Positions 35,686-45,593 of a stretch of DNA of 64,000 nucleotides are shown piece after piece. The notes below the pieces were generated by a model that searched no databases, was not told where the DNA came from, and was given only the letters and a program-made list of their open reading frames with translations. This DNA is from Paenibacillus turicensis (GTDB lineage: Bacteria; Bacillota; Bacilli; Paenibacillales; Paenibacillaceae), in assembly GCF_017873435.1 (NCBI RefSeq), contig NZ_JAGGKG010000003.1:1-64000 (forward strand), given 5' to 3'. Numbering within the stretch: the stretch's first letter is position 1; every line of letters starts with the position of its first letter. Both the position numbers and the translations under genes were made by a program.

Positions 35686-36888
35686 ATGTCAGATCAATTA
35701 CGCAAACGAAGCAAGCCTATAGGATTTTGGATTGTTTTGTCCATTTGGGTAGTTTGTTTGTTTTATTTATTGTTTGAGGGTGGCAAAATTCCGATGATGC
35801 TGCTAGCGATGATATCGATTTTGACCTGTTATTGGGTGATTGGTCGTTTTAATGGAATTCAGCGTTTAAAGCTGGAGAGGAATTTTGCCGTAGCACAGGG
35901 ATATATTCATGCAGGTGAGCATGTTGCTGTCAATTTACGAATTACGCCTCCTAAATTTATATCGATTCCATATCTAGTAGTCAGCGAAGTGCTTCAGCGT
36001 CACAATGGTGAAAAGTGGTCTTTTGAAAGCAGTATAGTTCCCAATCACCAGCAAGGCACTGAAATGCATTATGTTACCCCACCCTTAGAGCGAGGTACAT
36101 ATCATTTTGCACCTACAACGTGTCAAGGCAAAGATTTATTTGGTATTATCACTTATTCAGGTAGCTTTGAAACATCTGGTGTGTTGCGTGTTTTACCAAG
36201 GACGATATTTATTCCACATTGGGATATGTATAGTGGGCAGGTGTGGCTAAAAGGCTCAGAGCTAACCTCAAAGACATCTAGACGAGAAACGACACAAATT
36301 AACGGAATTAGGGATTATGCCTATGGCGATAAAATGTCCCGTATCCATTGGGCGGCAACAGCAAAAACGGGGGCTTGGAAATCAAAAGAATTTGAGAGAG
36401 AAACCTTACCCAAAATAATTGTTGTTCTTGATGCGCACCAAGCAAGCTACACACAACCAGAGCAATTTGAACTCGCAGTGTCTTCTACAGCCTCCATTTT
36501 AGAGTATGGGGTCAGAGAAGGCTTGTCGGTCGGTTTATGTACGTTAGCACATGAAATAACTCCATTTGCGCCTTATGGTGGTGTGTCCGTTCAACAAATG
36601 TTGCGGCACTTGGTTGACATAGACATAACAGGTAGTGGTAAGCATGAGCATCGCCTTGAATCGATATCACATTATTTTAACTCAGGCTGTTATTTTGTTT
36701 TTGTGAGTCCAATGCCATCCACTGAGCTTATAGACGTATTCCGTTTTGCCAAAAGTAAGCTAATGACCCCTTATCATATCCAAATTGGGGATGAAAATGT
36801 AGGCCAAACAAAGCGAAGCTTGGCAGGTATATATATCACGTCTTTACAGCAATTACCCATTATGATGGGAGGTGGACGTACTGCATAA
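35686..36888 (+). CDS. DUF58 domain membrane-anchored protein
   Basis: The 400-residue protein has two N-terminal membrane segments (about 12-30 and 35-52) and a DUF58 domain with the diagnostic GIRDYAYGDKMSRIHWAATA (207-226), part of a degenerate VWA-like fold. It is the usual partner of MoxR ATPases and of transglutaminase-like membrane proteins; the trio is thought to work at the cell envelope but has no settled biochemical role. It overlaps the next gene by 17 bases. Confidence 0.88.
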   Translation: MSDQLRKRSKPIGFWIVLSIWVVCLFYLLFEGGKIPMMLLAMISILTCYWVIGRFNGIQRLKLERNFAVAQGYIHAGEHVAVNLRITPPKFISIPYLVVSEVLQRHNGEKWSFESSIVPNHQQGTEMHYVTPPLERGTYHFAPTTCQGKDLFGIITYSGSFETSGVLRVLPRTIFIPHWDMYSGQVWLKGSELTSKTSRRETTQINGIRDYAYGDKMSRIHWAATAKTGAWKSKEFERETLPKIIVVLDAHQASYTQPEQFELAVSSTASILEYGVREGLSVGLCTLAHEITPFAPYGGVSVQQMLRHLVDIDITGSGKHEHRLESISHYFNSGCYFVFVSPMPSTELIDVFRFAKSKLMTPYHIQIGDENVGQTKRSLAGIYITSLQQLPIMMGGGRTA

Positions 36889-39103
36889 GTTCAGCAAAAT
36901 AAGAAGTGCTTATTGGTATTCTAGCTTTAGTGTGCTTTGGCTGCTTATTATTGTCCTGCAGTGGATTAAATATGGGGACGGAATTTGGTATAAAGAAACG
37001 AGTGTTTTAATTTTAACCACGATAGGAATAGCAGCAGTATGTGAGCTTTTGCTTCCAAAATATACGAGATTGAAATGGATCGTTAAATCAATTGTAATAT
37101 TGATTGCGTGGCTAATTATTTCTAATCGTTACGACATTTATGTACCACTCGAAAATGCTACCATAAAGGAACAAATCACAACAATATTTAATGTATTTGC
37201 ACCTTATTTTTGGTTTGCAGTGTCAGCATGGATTGTATTTGAGTTTTTACTCAGTTTTATGCACTCTATCCGTAACATTTTATTTATAGTTGGCGTTTCT
37301 ATCATTGCGCTTAGCATATTGGACTCATTTAGCGAATTTTATTTATGGACACATGTAGCATGGATCGTTTTTGCAAGCTTAGGTTGGTTAGTTTGTCTTC
37401 ATCTTAGACAGTTTCAGCTTAAATTTCCGGAAGGCTGGGGACAGCTACGTAAGCAACCCATTCGTATTTTGGCTGATATCATCTTTACGTTTGCCTGTGT
37501 GCTTCTCATTGGCATTAATATGCCTGAAGTATCCCCTACTTTGACAGACCCATATACTGCTTGGATTAGCAGAGATAAGGTAACCACAACTGGGGGATCA
37601 GGTCAAGCAGGAAATGGAACCTCAGGCACGCAAGGAGAAGGACCAAGTGTTTCATCAGGGTATGGACGTGACGATACAAGCTTGGGTGGCAGCTTTGATT
37701 TTAATTATGAAACAGTATTTCAGGTAGAATCTTCTGTGAAAAACTATTGGCGTGGTGAAACGAGGCTGACTTATTCGGGAGAAGGCTGGAGTGACACTGA
37801 TGATAAATCAGGCACAGTTACGTATTCATCAGGTGAATTGCCAGAAACTGAAGCTGCTCGAAAACTCAAAACAAGAATGGTTGAGCAAACCTTTACAATG
37901 AAAACCAATCGTAAATACCCTGTTCTATTTGGTGCATATGCCATGCGACAGGTACGACTACAGGATAACCGTGAAAATGCCCCTAATATGAAATGGCAAC
38001 GAAGAGAAGGCGAGCTTTATTGGCATGGTTATGAGGGGGATCAACGGCTAACTGATTATCCAAGTCAATATACGGTGACGTCCGAGGTACCCATTGTACC
38101 CGTAGATGAATTAGCTAAACAAAGCTATGATCAGTTATATGCACAGCAACCTCCTACACGTTATCTACAGTTACCTACAAGCCTACCGAATCGAGTAGTT
38201 GATTTAGCTGCAAATGTTAGTAAGGAAGGGAAAACACCTTATGACAAGGTAGTGCTTTTAAGAGATTATTTACGCTCAACTTATCGATATAGCAATCGTC
38301 CTAATTTAACGCTCAAGCGAAGTGACGATTTTGTTGAGGGTTTTTTGTTTGACATTAAAGAGGGATATTGTGATTATTTTTCAACCTCATTAGTTGTGAT
38401 GGCTCGATCTCAGGGCATTCCTGCTAGATGGGTAAAAGGCTTTGCACCAGGCGCTCTTACGAATGTGGGTGTTCAAGATGGGGAAAGCAAAACCTTGTAT
38501 CAAGTTACAAACGCAGATGCTCATTCATGGGCCGAAATCTATTTTGGTGAGGACTATGGTTGGGTGACGTTTGAAGCGACACCAGGCTTTAGTGCACCAG
38601 AGCTAACTTCACAGCAAAATAACCAAGAGCAAGAGATTAAGCCTGAGGAAGAACAACAGCAAGAAGAAAAGCAAGCCCAATCACAACCCAAAAAAGAAGA
38701 TGCTTCTTGGATTGATCCAACGGTGGGTGTAATCATTGTGATTGCTGCGATTGTAATTGTTGTATTATGGCTAATACTAAGATTTAGAGAAGTCATTTAC
38801 TATGGTGTTTTAGGGCTACGTAAAGGACGTACTTTAAGCTTTGGAGATAAGGCAATGCATAGTGTTATGGTTATGGTTAAACGCCTCAAACGCAAAGGAT
38901 ATGAGTGGAATGAGAGTCAAACCTTACGCGAAGCATTTGAAGCATGGACTCGGCTTGCCCCTGCATCAGCACCTAAGCTAGATCTTATTTTACAAAAGTT
39001 TGAAAAGGGGAGCTATAGCCCCGATACGATTACTGAGCAAGAATGGAGATTAATACAATCACTCACTGCACAAGTTGTAAAGGAAATGAAGCCTGTAAGT
39101 TAG
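36872..39103 (+). CDS. Transglutaminase-like membrane protein (TgpA/YebA type) with DUF4129
   Basis: The 743-residue protein has about six membrane spans in the first 215 residues, an extracellular region with a transglutaminase core (catalytic Cys500 in KEGYCDYFSTSL, His551 in DAHSWAEIYFG), a Gln/Glu-rich linker (about 580-605), another membrane span (about 617-637) and a C-terminal cytosolic DUF4129-like tail. It probably processes or cross-links an envelope protein. The GTG start lies inside its own ribosome-binding region; a nearby non-ATG codon could be the true start. Confidence 0.88.
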   Translation: MDVLHKFSKIRSAYWYSSFSVLWLLIIVLQWIKYGDGIWYKETSVLILTTIGIAAVCELLLPKYTRLKWIVKSIVILIAWLIISNRYDIYVPLENATIKEQITTIFNVFAPYFWFAVSAWIVFEFLLSFMHSIRNILFIVGVSIIALSILDSFSEFYLWTHVAWIVFASLGWLVCLHLRQFQLKFPEGWGQLRKQPIRILADIIFTFACVLLIGINMPEVSPTLTDPYTAWISRDKVTTTGGSGQAGNGTSGTQGEGPSVSSGYGRDDTSLGGSFDFNYETVFQVESSVKNYWRGETRLTYSGEGWSDTDDKSGTVTYSSGELPETEAARKLKTRMVEQTFTMKTNRKYPVLFGAYAMRQVRLQDNRENAPNMKWQRREGELYWHGYEGDQRLTDYPSQYTVTSEVPIVPVDELAKQSYDQLYAQQPPTRYLQLPTSLPNRVVDLAANVSKEGKTPYDKVVLLRDYLRSTYRYSNRPNLTLKRSDDFVEGFLFDIKEGYCDYFSTSLVVMARSQGIPARWVKGFAPGALTNVGVQDGESKTLYQVTNADAHSWAEIYFGEDYGWVTFEATPGFSAPELTSQQNNQEQEIKPEEEQQQEEKQAQSQPKKEDASWIDPTVGVIIVIAAIVIVVLWLILRFREVIYYGVLGLRKGRTLSFGDKAMHSVMVMVKRLKRKGYEWNESQTLREAFEAWTRLAPASAPKLDLILQKFEKGSYSPDTITEQEWRLIQSLTAQVVKEMKPVS

Positions 39104-39150
39104 ACATAAATTATGGTATAGTTTGTCGTATGAAATAGAGGTGAACGTAT

Positions 39151-39675
39151 TTGTTTGAGAAATTCTTGCCTAGATTGCGTGTAAATAGTGTGTATGACTT
39201 AGATTTAGACGCACTTTATGCTTCAGGCTATCGGTACATTATGACGGATCTGGATAATACGCTAGTTGGCGCTAAAGCCCCTTTAGCTACGCCAGAGCTG
39301 ATAGAGTGGTTCAAGATCGTAAAGGAAAAAGGGTTTAAGCTAATTATTGTATCTAACAATAACTTAGGGAGAGTCTCCGCTTTTTCAGCGCCTTTAAATA
39401 TTGAATTTGTGCATACTGCCAGAAAACCTTCTACCTCCGCGTTCCTAAGAGCGATGAAAATGATGGGGGCTCAGCCACAAGAAACGATTATGATTGGTGA
39501 TCAGCTTATGACAGACATTTTTGGAGGTAACCGACTCGGTTTATACACCGTGTTGGTGCTTCCTATTGCTGTGGCTGATGAAGGTTGGGGTACACGGATT
39601 AACCGAAGACTTGAGAAATTTGTGAAACGAAGCTTGAAAAAGGCTGGACTATGGACCTGGGAGGACAAAAATTAA
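39151..39675 (+). CDS. yqeG: HAD-superfamily phosphatase YqeG
   Basis: The 174-residue HAD IIIA phosphatase has motif I TDLDNTLVG (about 32-40), motif II IIVSNN and motif IV IGDQLMTDIFGGNRLG. Its place directly before yqeH and aroE is the conserved Bacillales order. Start at TTG with GAGGTGA upstream. Related proteins include phosphatidylglycerophosphatases; substrate here is not established. Confidence 0.93.
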   Translation: MFEKFLPRLRVNSVYDLDLDALYASGYRYIMTDLDNTLVGAKAPLATPELIEWFKIVKEKGFKLIIVSNNNLGRVSAFSAPLNIEFVHTARKPSTSAFLRAMKMMGAQPQETIMIGDQLMTDIFGGNRLGLYTVLVLPIAVADEGWGTRINRRLEKFVKRSLKKAGLWTWEDKN

Positions 39676-40802
39676 TGAATCAACCGCAAGAAGCTAATTC
39701 AGAGAAACGATGCAGTGGCTGTGGAATTACACTACAAACGATCGATCAAAATAAGCCGGGGTATATCCCTGCGTCAGCATTAGAACGTGAGCCGGTCATA
39801 TGCCAACGCTGTTTTAGAATTAAAAACTATAATGAATCCTCATCTGTAACGGTAGAACAGGATGAATTTCTAAGACTGTTATCGCAAATTGGCGGGAAGC
39901 AGGCATTAGTGATTCATATTGTAGATATTTTTGATTTACAGGGCAGTGTTATATCTGGATTACAGCGCTTTGTCGGTAACAATCCTGTATTGCTGGCTGT
40001 AAATAAAATTGATTTGCTACCTAAAGTTACGAATTGGAACAAAGTGCGGAATTGGGTGCAAAAGGAAGCCAAAGAAATTGGAATTAAAATTGAAGATGTG
40101 ATTTTGTGTAGCGCCAAGCAAAACAGTGGGTTTGACCGTTTGTTAGAAGCGATTGCTGAATATCGTGGTAGACATGATGTGTATGTGGTAGGCTCTACAA
40201 ATGTAGGGAAATCTACATTAATTAATCGTCTGATTCGGGATTATAGCGATTTAGATCAAGAGTTGACGGTATCTCGTTATCCCGGAACTACCTTGGATAT
40301 GGTGCACATTCCTCTTGATGATGGGGCGTCTATTATTGATACACCAGGGATTGTTTATCCTTCACGTTATAGTGAATTGGTTGCACCCGAGGATCTTGGA
40401 CTGTTGTTACCAGACAAGCCACTAAAGCCGGCGGTTTATCAACTAAATGAAGGACAAAGTATATTTATGGGTGGGTTTGCACGGTTTGATTTTGTTCAAG
40501 GCAACCGTCAGTCCTTTACATTTTTTAATAGCAGCCGGATTCCATTACATCGTACGAAGCTTGAAAAAGCAGATGAGCTATTTGCGAATCATGCAGGTGT
40601 GATGTTATCCCCTCCAAGTGCTGAAAATATTGCGAAATTACCAGAATGGACAAGACATGAATTCCGTATTGGTAAAGGAAAACGTAGCGATATATTCATT
40701 TCAGGACTAGGCTGGATCAAATTAAATAGTGAGGATGGAGCAACAGTAGCCGTTCACTTGCCTAAAGGAGTTAAGGTGATGGTTCGACCATCCTTAATTT
40801 AG
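39675..40802 (+). CDS. yqeH: Ribosome biogenesis GTPase YqeH
   Basis: The 375-residue protein has an N-terminal zinc finger (CSGCG and CQRCF) and a circularly permuted GTPase with G4 VNKIDLL before G1 GSTNVGKST and G3 DTPG. YqeH is needed for 30S subunit assembly. The ATG overlaps the last base of the yqeG stop and has GGGAGG ten bases upstream; an earlier in-frame ATG within yqeG would add eight residues. Confidence 0.95.
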   Translation: MNQPQEANSEKRCSGCGITLQTIDQNKPGYIPASALEREPVICQRCFRIKNYNESSSVTVEQDEFLRLLSQIGGKQALVIHIVDIFDLQGSVISGLQRFVGNNPVLLAVNKIDLLPKVTNWNKVRNWVQKEAKEIGIKIEDVILCSAKQNSGFDRLLEAIAEYRGRHDVYVVGSTNVGKSTLINRLIRDYSDLDQELTVSRYPGTTLDMVHIPLDDGASIIDTPGIVYPSRYSELVAPEDLGLLLPDKPLKPAVYQLNEGQSIFMGGFARFDFVQGNRQSFTFFNSSRIPLHRTKLEKADELFANHAGVMLSPPSAENIAKLPEWTRHEFRIGKGKRSDIFISGLGWIKLNSEDGATVAVHLPKGVKVMVRPSLI

Positions 40803-40814
40803 GGGGAATAGGGT

Positions 40815-41642
40815 ATGTTACTTGGTGTCATGGGGAATCCAATTGCCCATTCTAAGTCACCTGCGATGCATAATGCGGCACTAGCAGCGTGCAACATTCA
40901 TGGTCATTATGTGCCACTGCATGTGACTGAATCAGCACTTAAGGAAGCGATAGCTGGAATCGTAGCGATGAATTTTCGTGGTGTAAATGTCACTGTCCCC
41001 CACAAAATAGAAGTGATGAAATATGTGGATGAGCTTGATGAGGCGGCAAGGCAGATTGGTGCTGTGAATACAATCGTTAATCAAGATGGACATTTGGTTG
41101 GCTACAATACAGATGGGATTGGATATATTCGTTCACTTAAAGAAGAAGCTATGTCTGATCTAAAGGGCAAGTCTGTGTTAGTGATTGGATGCGGTGGTGC
41201 AGCAAGAGGTATCATTTATGCTTTGCTAGGTGAATTACCAGGTCAAGTGATTGTTGCCAATCGGACCGTAGATAGTGCCTATGCGTTAGCCAAGGAGTGG
41301 GGGCATTTAGGAAATATTGAAGGTTGTAGCTTAGCTGAGGTCAACGTCAAAGCACAGCATGTTGATCTGATCATTAATACGACCTCTGTTGGTATGCATC
41401 CACACATCCAAAATTGTCCGATTGAGCCTGCTCATATTCCTTCTGGTATTGTGGTTAGTGATTTAATTTATAATCCATTGGAAACGGCGCTACTGCAACA
41501 TGCTAAGGCAAAGGGTTGCTGTATTCATAACGGTTTTGGTATGTTCATCTATCAAGGAGCGTATGCCTTTGAATATTGGACAGGCATACCTGCCCCGATT
41601 GAGGCGATGAAGCAGGCAGTGAATCAAAGTTTTACGTCTTAA
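40815..41642 (+). CDS. aroE: Shikimate dehydrogenase
   Basis: The 275-residue enzyme reduces 3-dehydroshikimate to shikimate with NADPH in aromatic amino-acid synthesis. Motifs: GNPIAHSKSPAMHN at the substrate site, NVTVPHK with the catalytic Lys (about 64), NTDGIG, the nucleotide-binding GCGGAARGI and ANRT, and C-terminal GFGMFIYQGAYAFEYWTG. Full length; GGGG-type ribosome-binding site. Part of the yqeG-yqeH-aroE-yhbY run. Confidence 0.96.
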   Translation: MLLGVMGNPIAHSKSPAMHNAALAACNIHGHYVPLHVTESALKEAIAGIVAMNFRGVNVTVPHKIEVMKYVDELDEAARQIGAVNTIVNQDGHLVGYNTDGIGYIRSLKEEAMSDLKGKSVLVIGCGGAARGIIYALLGELPGQVIVANRTVDSAYALAKEWGHLGNIEGCSLAEVNVKAQHVDLIINTTSVGMHPHIQNCPIEPAHIPSGIVVSDLIYNPLETALLQHAKAKGCCIHNGFGMFIYQGAYAFEYWTGIPAPIEAMKQAVNQSFTS

Positions 41643-41723
41643 AATTAAATGTCAAGTACAGTTTTTGATTTAGATAGAAGCTGCTGAAACAGAAATTGAT
41701 GAAATAAGGGAGTTTTGACTTAC

Positions 41724-42020
41724 ATGTTAACAGGAAAGCAAAAACGTTTTTTGCGTGGTCTAGCGCACAATCTTGATCCAATCTTCCAAGTCGGTAAAGG
41801 TGGGGTTAATGAGCATTTATACACACATGTCTCTGAAGCGATCGAGAAAAGAGAGCTAATTAAGGTTTCTATTTTGAATAATAATCTAGATGACCCTAAA
41901 GAGATAGCTCAAGCGGTAGCGGATGGAGCAGGTGCAGAGCTTGTGCAATTGATCGGCAGAACAATTATTTTGTACAAGGAATCTCAAAACTATAAGCAAA
42001 TTGAGCTTCCTTCGAACTAA
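41724..42020 (+). CDS. yhbY: CRM-domain RNA-binding protein YhbY
   Basis: The 98-residue protein is a single CRM domain (LTGKQKRFLRGLAH, QVGKGGVNEHL), the YhbY family that associates with pre-ribosomal particles. The start was placed at the ATG; a TTG three codons upstream is very close to GGGAG. It sits between aroE and nadD as in other Bacillales. Confidence 0.93.
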   Translation: MLTGKQKRFLRGLAHNLDPIFQVGKGGVNEHLYTHVSEAIEKRELIKVSILNNNLDDPKEIAQAVADGAGAELVQLIGRTIILYKESQNYKQIELPSN

Positions 42021-42032
42021 TGGGAGAGCACC

Positions 42033-42623
42033 ATGAAAAAGATTGGGATTATGGGCGGTGCATTTGACCCGATCCATCTAGGACATCTGCTTGCTGCTGA
42101 AGCCGCTAGAGAGCAATATGGATTAGAGGAAGTATGGTTTATGCCCTCCCATACGCCTCCACATAAGCATGAAGCAGGCGTGAGTGCGAAGGAACGACTA
42201 AGAATGGTAGAGCTAGCTACTTCTTCAAATGCTTCGTTTAAAACACTAGATATCGAGTTAAAACGTGGTGGAATTTCTTATACGATTGATACGATTACAG
42301 AATTAAAATCAATGTATCCTACATTCGATTTTCATTTTATTATTGGGGCTGATATGGTAAATTATTTACCTAAATGGCAGGGCATTAATGAGCTCGTTGG
42401 TATGTTAACATTTATTGGACTACAGCGTCCAGGCAGCTTTTTAGAGCTTGATCTTTTGCCTGCTCATATTCAAAGGGCTGTAAAACTGGCAGATATGCCA
42501 CTTGTTGATATTTCATCAAGCTTAATTCGTAGACAAATCGTGGCTGGTCAATCGGTGCGCTATATGGTTCCTGAATCTGTTTATGAATATATGATAAGAG
42601 GTGGCTTATATGGGATACACTAG
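42033..42623 (+). CDS. nadD: Nicotinate-nucleotide adenylyltransferase
   Basis: The 196-residue enzyme makes nicotinate adenine dinucleotide in NAD synthesis. It has GGAFDPIHLGHLLAAE (nucleotide-binding GxFDPxHxGH), MPSHTPPHK, and the C-terminal DISSSLIRRQ motif. Length is typical. It overlaps yqeK by 14 bases. Confidence 0.96.
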   Translation: MKKIGIMGGAFDPIHLGHLLAAEAAREQYGLEEVWFMPSHTPPHKHEAGVSAKERLRMVELATSSNASFKTLDIELKRGGISYTIDTITELKSMYPTFDFHFIIGADMVNYLPKWQGINELVGMLTFIGLQRPGSFLELDLLPAHIQRAVKLADMPLVDISSSLIRRQIVAGQSVRYMVPESVYEYMIRGGLYGIH

Positions 42624-43182
42624 AGATGAGCTCATTCAAATTGTATCTTCACAAATGCCTGCAAAACGATGGAAGCATGTTGAAGGTGTCATGTCCTCCG
42701 CGGTTACACTAAGCCAGCGGTACGGTGCTGACCCTGTGAAGGCAGATATGGCAGCATTATTACACGACTTAGCTAAATATTGGCCTGTAGAACAACAAGT
42801 AAACGTGATCAAAGAAAATAACCTGAATCAAGAGTTGCTCTTATACGATAAACAGCTTTTACATGGTGAGGTAGGGGCATTTATTGCTCAGCATGATTAT
42901 GGGATTACGGATTGTGAAATTTTAGATGCTGTTAAATACCATACCTCTGGTCGTGTAAACATGACGTTGATGGATAAAATAATATGTTTAGCTGATTATA
43001 TTGAGCCAGGTCGAGATTTTCCAGGTGTAGACAACATTAGAGCTTTAGCTGAAACAAGTCTAGATGAAGCCTTAATTGCGGGGCTGGATTCCACGATTAC
43101 TTTTCTTATTGAGCAACGTAAGGTGATTTATCCGACCACTTTACTGGCACGTAATGACTTACTTCAAGCATTAAATAAATAA
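42610..43182 (+). CDS. yqeK: HD-domain phosphohydrolase YqeK
   Basis: The 190-residue HD-domain protein has LLHDLAKYW (His-Asp metal site), LLHGEVGA and KYHTSGR. Members are diadenosine tetraphosphate hydrolases. The ATG at 42610 has AAGAGGTGG seven bases upstream; a GTG at 42601 overlaps that site. Conserved neighbour of nadD and rsfS. Confidence 0.94.
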   Translation: MGYTRDELIQIVSSQMPAKRWKHVEGVMSSAVTLSQRYGADPVKADMAALLHDLAKYWPVEQQVNVIKENNLNQELLLYDKQLLHGEVGAFIAQHDYGITDCEILDAVKYHTSGRVNMTLMDKIICLADYIEPGRDFPGVDNIRALAETSLDEALIAGLDSTITFLIEQRKVIYPTTLLARNDLLQALNK

Positions 43183-43198
43183 TTTGGAGATGATGTGA

Positions 43199-43546
43199 AT
43201 GGCAGTAACTTCTAAGGAACTATTGAACATCGCTGTTGAAGCAGTAGACGATAAAAAGGCAATGAATATTGTAGCACTTGATTTGCAAGGGGTTTCTTTA
43301 ATTGCAGATTATTTTGTCATTTGTCATGGTAATTCAGACACACAAGTGCAGTCTATTGCGACTGAAATTCGCAAACGTGTTCAAGAAGCAGGTGCAGTGA
43401 TCAAAGGGATTGAGGGAATGAACTCTGCTCGTTGGGTATTAATGGACTTAGGTGATGTTGTTGTTCATGTATTCCATCGTGATGAAAGAGAGTTTTATAA
43501 CATTGAGCGTCTGTGGTCAGATGCTAAGATTGTGGAGCGTGTATGA
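43199..43546 (+). CDS. rsfS: Ribosome silencing factor RsfS
   Basis: The 115-residue protein has the RsfS/Iojap marks VALDLQGVSLIADYFVICHGNS, IEGMNSARWVLMDLGDVVVHVF and EFYNIERLW. It binds ribosomal protein L14 and blocks subunit joining when nutrients are scarce. It overlaps the next gene by four bases (ATGA). Confidence 0.96.
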   Translation: MAVTSKELLNIAVEAVDDKKAMNIVALDLQGVSLIADYFVICHGNSDTQVQSIATEIRKRVQEAGAVIKGIEGMNSARWVLMDLGDVVVHVFHRDEREFYNIERLWSDAKIVERV

Positions 43547-44466
43547 GCTTGATAGCAGGAACAATTGAAGTTTTACGTGTAGATCGGGAGCATTCGCCCT
43601 ATGGTTATTTTTTGAAGGGGGATACGCAGGATGTGCTTTTGGCTTATTCTGAGTTAAACCCAGAAGGTTTCAAGCTAAAGCCAGGACAAGATGTAGAGGT
43701 GTTTTTATTTCATGATACAGAAGGCCGCCTTGCAGCTACAATGTATCGTCCTGCACTATTGTTAGGTGAGCTTGCCTTATTAGAAGTTGCAGATATACAC
43801 CCGAGATTAGGTTGTTTTTTAGAGATGGGACTTGCTCGTCAATTACTTTTACCACTTAGTGAGCTACCGGAATTGCCGGAATTACGACCGCAAATTGGCG
43901 ATAAAGTGTACGTCTTAATGGAGCATGACAAGCAAGGCAGACTCAAAGCGAAGCTTGCTGGCGAATTGGAATTATCTCCACTTTGCTTCCACGCTCCTAC
44001 AACATGGAATAATGAATGGTTTGAAGCACTTGTCTACAAAACGTTGCAGATGGGCACATTTGTTGTCGTAGATGGGGGTGTGCTTGGTTTTGGTGCGATT
44101 GGCATGGTGCATTCCTCCGAACGTACTCGTTTATTGCGTCTTGGTGAAAAGGTTAAGGTTCGTGTGACGCATGTTCGGGATGATGGACGTGTTAATTTAT
44201 CGATGGTGCCTCGTAAAGAAATCGGCAGAGAAGTTGATTCAGATATGATTTACGAGTATTTAAAAAGCAGGGCAGATGGTGCTATGCCATATTCAGATGC
44301 TACGCCACCTGATTTAATTAAGCAACGCTTTGGTATTAGCAAAGCAGCATTTAAACGTGCGATTGGCAAATTGCTAAAGGAAGGCAAAATCACTCAAAGG
44401 GAAAATTGGACTTATTTAACTAGTGCTGAGCATTCCACCACCGATACGGATTCAGAAGACAAATAG
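43543..44466 (+). CDS. cvfB: S1-like RNA-binding protein CvfB/YitL
   Basis: The 307-residue protein matches CvfB: tandem S1-like beta-barrels (LIAGTIEVLRVDREHSPYGYFL; LGFGAIGMVHSSERTRLLRLGEKVKVRVTHVRDDGRVNLSM, about 183-223) and a C-terminal winged helix (ISKAAFKRAIGKLLKEGKI). CvfB affects virulence-factor expression in Staphylococcus and binds RNA; role here is presumably post-transcriptional. Translationally coupled to rsfS. Confidence 0.88.
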   Translation: MSLIAGTIEVLRVDREHSPYGYFLKGDTQDVLLAYSELNPEGFKLKPGQDVEVFLFHDTEGRLAATMYRPALLLGELALLEVADIHPRLGCFLEMGLARQLLLPLSELPELPELRPQIGDKVYVLMEHDKQGRLKAKLAGELELSPLCFHAPTTWNNEWFEALVYKTLQMGTFVVVDGGVLGFGAIGMVHSSERTRLLRLGEKVKVRVTHVRDDGRVNLSMVPRKEIGREVDSDMIYEYLKSRADGAMPYSDATPPDLIKQRFGISKAAFKRAIGKLLKEGKITQRENWTYLTSAEHSTTDTDSEDK

Positions 44467-44515
44467 ACAGATAACTAGAGTCTATCGTTGTGAAAAAAAG
44501 GATGGGTGATCACCG

Positions 44516-45292
44516 ATGGAGGCTTACAGCAGGTTTGCCTATGTATACGACCAACTGATGGAGGATATGCCTTATTCAGAGTGGATTTCTTTTGCTAAAA
44601 AGGTATGGGACAAAACTGAAACTAACCCAAAAAGTATAGTTGATCTAGGTTGTGGTACAGGAAGTATTACGATTCCTTTAGCTGAAATGGGATATATTGT
44701 GACAGGAATTGATTTGTCAGAGGATATGTTAGCTGTCGCGCAGGATAAGCTAGAGCAAGTAAGTAAACTATCTCCACAGCTAAGAAATGCACAAGTGCGA
44801 TTAGTTCAGCAAGATATGACGAGATGGGAAATGCCACAGCAGGTAGATTCGGTCATTTCCTTTTGTGACTGTATTAATTATTTGCTAACTGAATCAGCAG
44901 TTGTGCAAACCTTTGAAGCTACATATTCAGCTCTGCGTTCTGGTGGAAGCTTTATATTTGATGTGCACCATCCCAATACATTTGTAAACTATGATGAAGG
45001 CCAGCCTTATGTATACGATGATGACGCAATATCTTATATATGGACCTGCCATTATGAAGAAAACCTTCACCAAATTGAACATAATCTTAGTATTTTTGTG
45101 CAAGAGGGTGGAGAAAACTCTTCATATTATCGGCGTTTTGAAGAGGTGCATGTACAACGTGCTTACTCGATAGACTGGATGATGCAGTCACTGTATGCTT
45201 GCGGCTTCAAGCAAGTGGACTGTTACAGCGACTTCACGGAAGAACCACCAACTGAGGAAACCTCACGACTATTTTTTGTGGCAATTAAGTAA
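44516..45292 (+). CDS. yqeM: Class I SAM-dependent methyltransferase (YqeM-like)
   Basis: The 258-residue protein has SAM-binding motif I VDLGCGTGSITIPLA (about 43-57), GIDLSEDMLAVA, and FAYVYDQLMEDMPYSEW at the N-terminus as in YqeM. Position after rsfS agrees with the Bacillus cluster. The methyl acceptor is unknown. It is the last gene before a strong terminator. Confidence 0.88.
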   Translation: MEAYSRFAYVYDQLMEDMPYSEWISFAKKVWDKTETNPKSIVDLGCGTGSITIPLAEMGYIVTGIDLSEDMLAVAQDKLEQVSKLSPQLRNAQVRLVQQDMTRWEMPQQVDSVISFCDCINYLLTESAVVQTFEATYSALRSGGSFIFDVHHPNTFVNYDEGQPYVYDDDAISYIWTCHYEENLHQIEHNLSIFVQEGGENSSYYRRFEEVHVQRAYSIDWMMQSLYACGFKQVDCYSDFTEEPPTEETSRLFFVAIK

Positions 45293-45318
45293 TACTATCA
45301 TTAAATTTTATCAAAAAA

Positions 45319-45368
45319 AACCCTTAAAGCCTTGCAACTGCAATGGTTTTAAGGGTTCCTTTTTTTTT
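45319..45368 (+). terminator. Terminator of the yqeG-yqeM run
   Basis: aacccttaaagcc (45319-45331) pairs with ggttttaagggtt (45345-45357) and is followed by a T run (to 45368). The remaining bases to the RNase J start (45369-45593) show no gene; no confident promoter was recognised there. Confidence 0.9.
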
Positions 45369-45593
45369 CTAAAAATAAATTCATAGTTATTGTGGTTGTT
45401 ATTCAGTATAATTAATATTAGATCATTTTTTGTTCGGGGTATTACATGTTAGTTCAGCATGCTCCTATAAAAAAATATAAGCTTTCAAATAGGACTTTAC
45501 AAGGATTGGTACTTGACGTAGTCAGGCACTTATTTTTGCTATGAGCCTTAATTATAAATGGTATATTTTCATGAAGAGAGGATTAATCACATA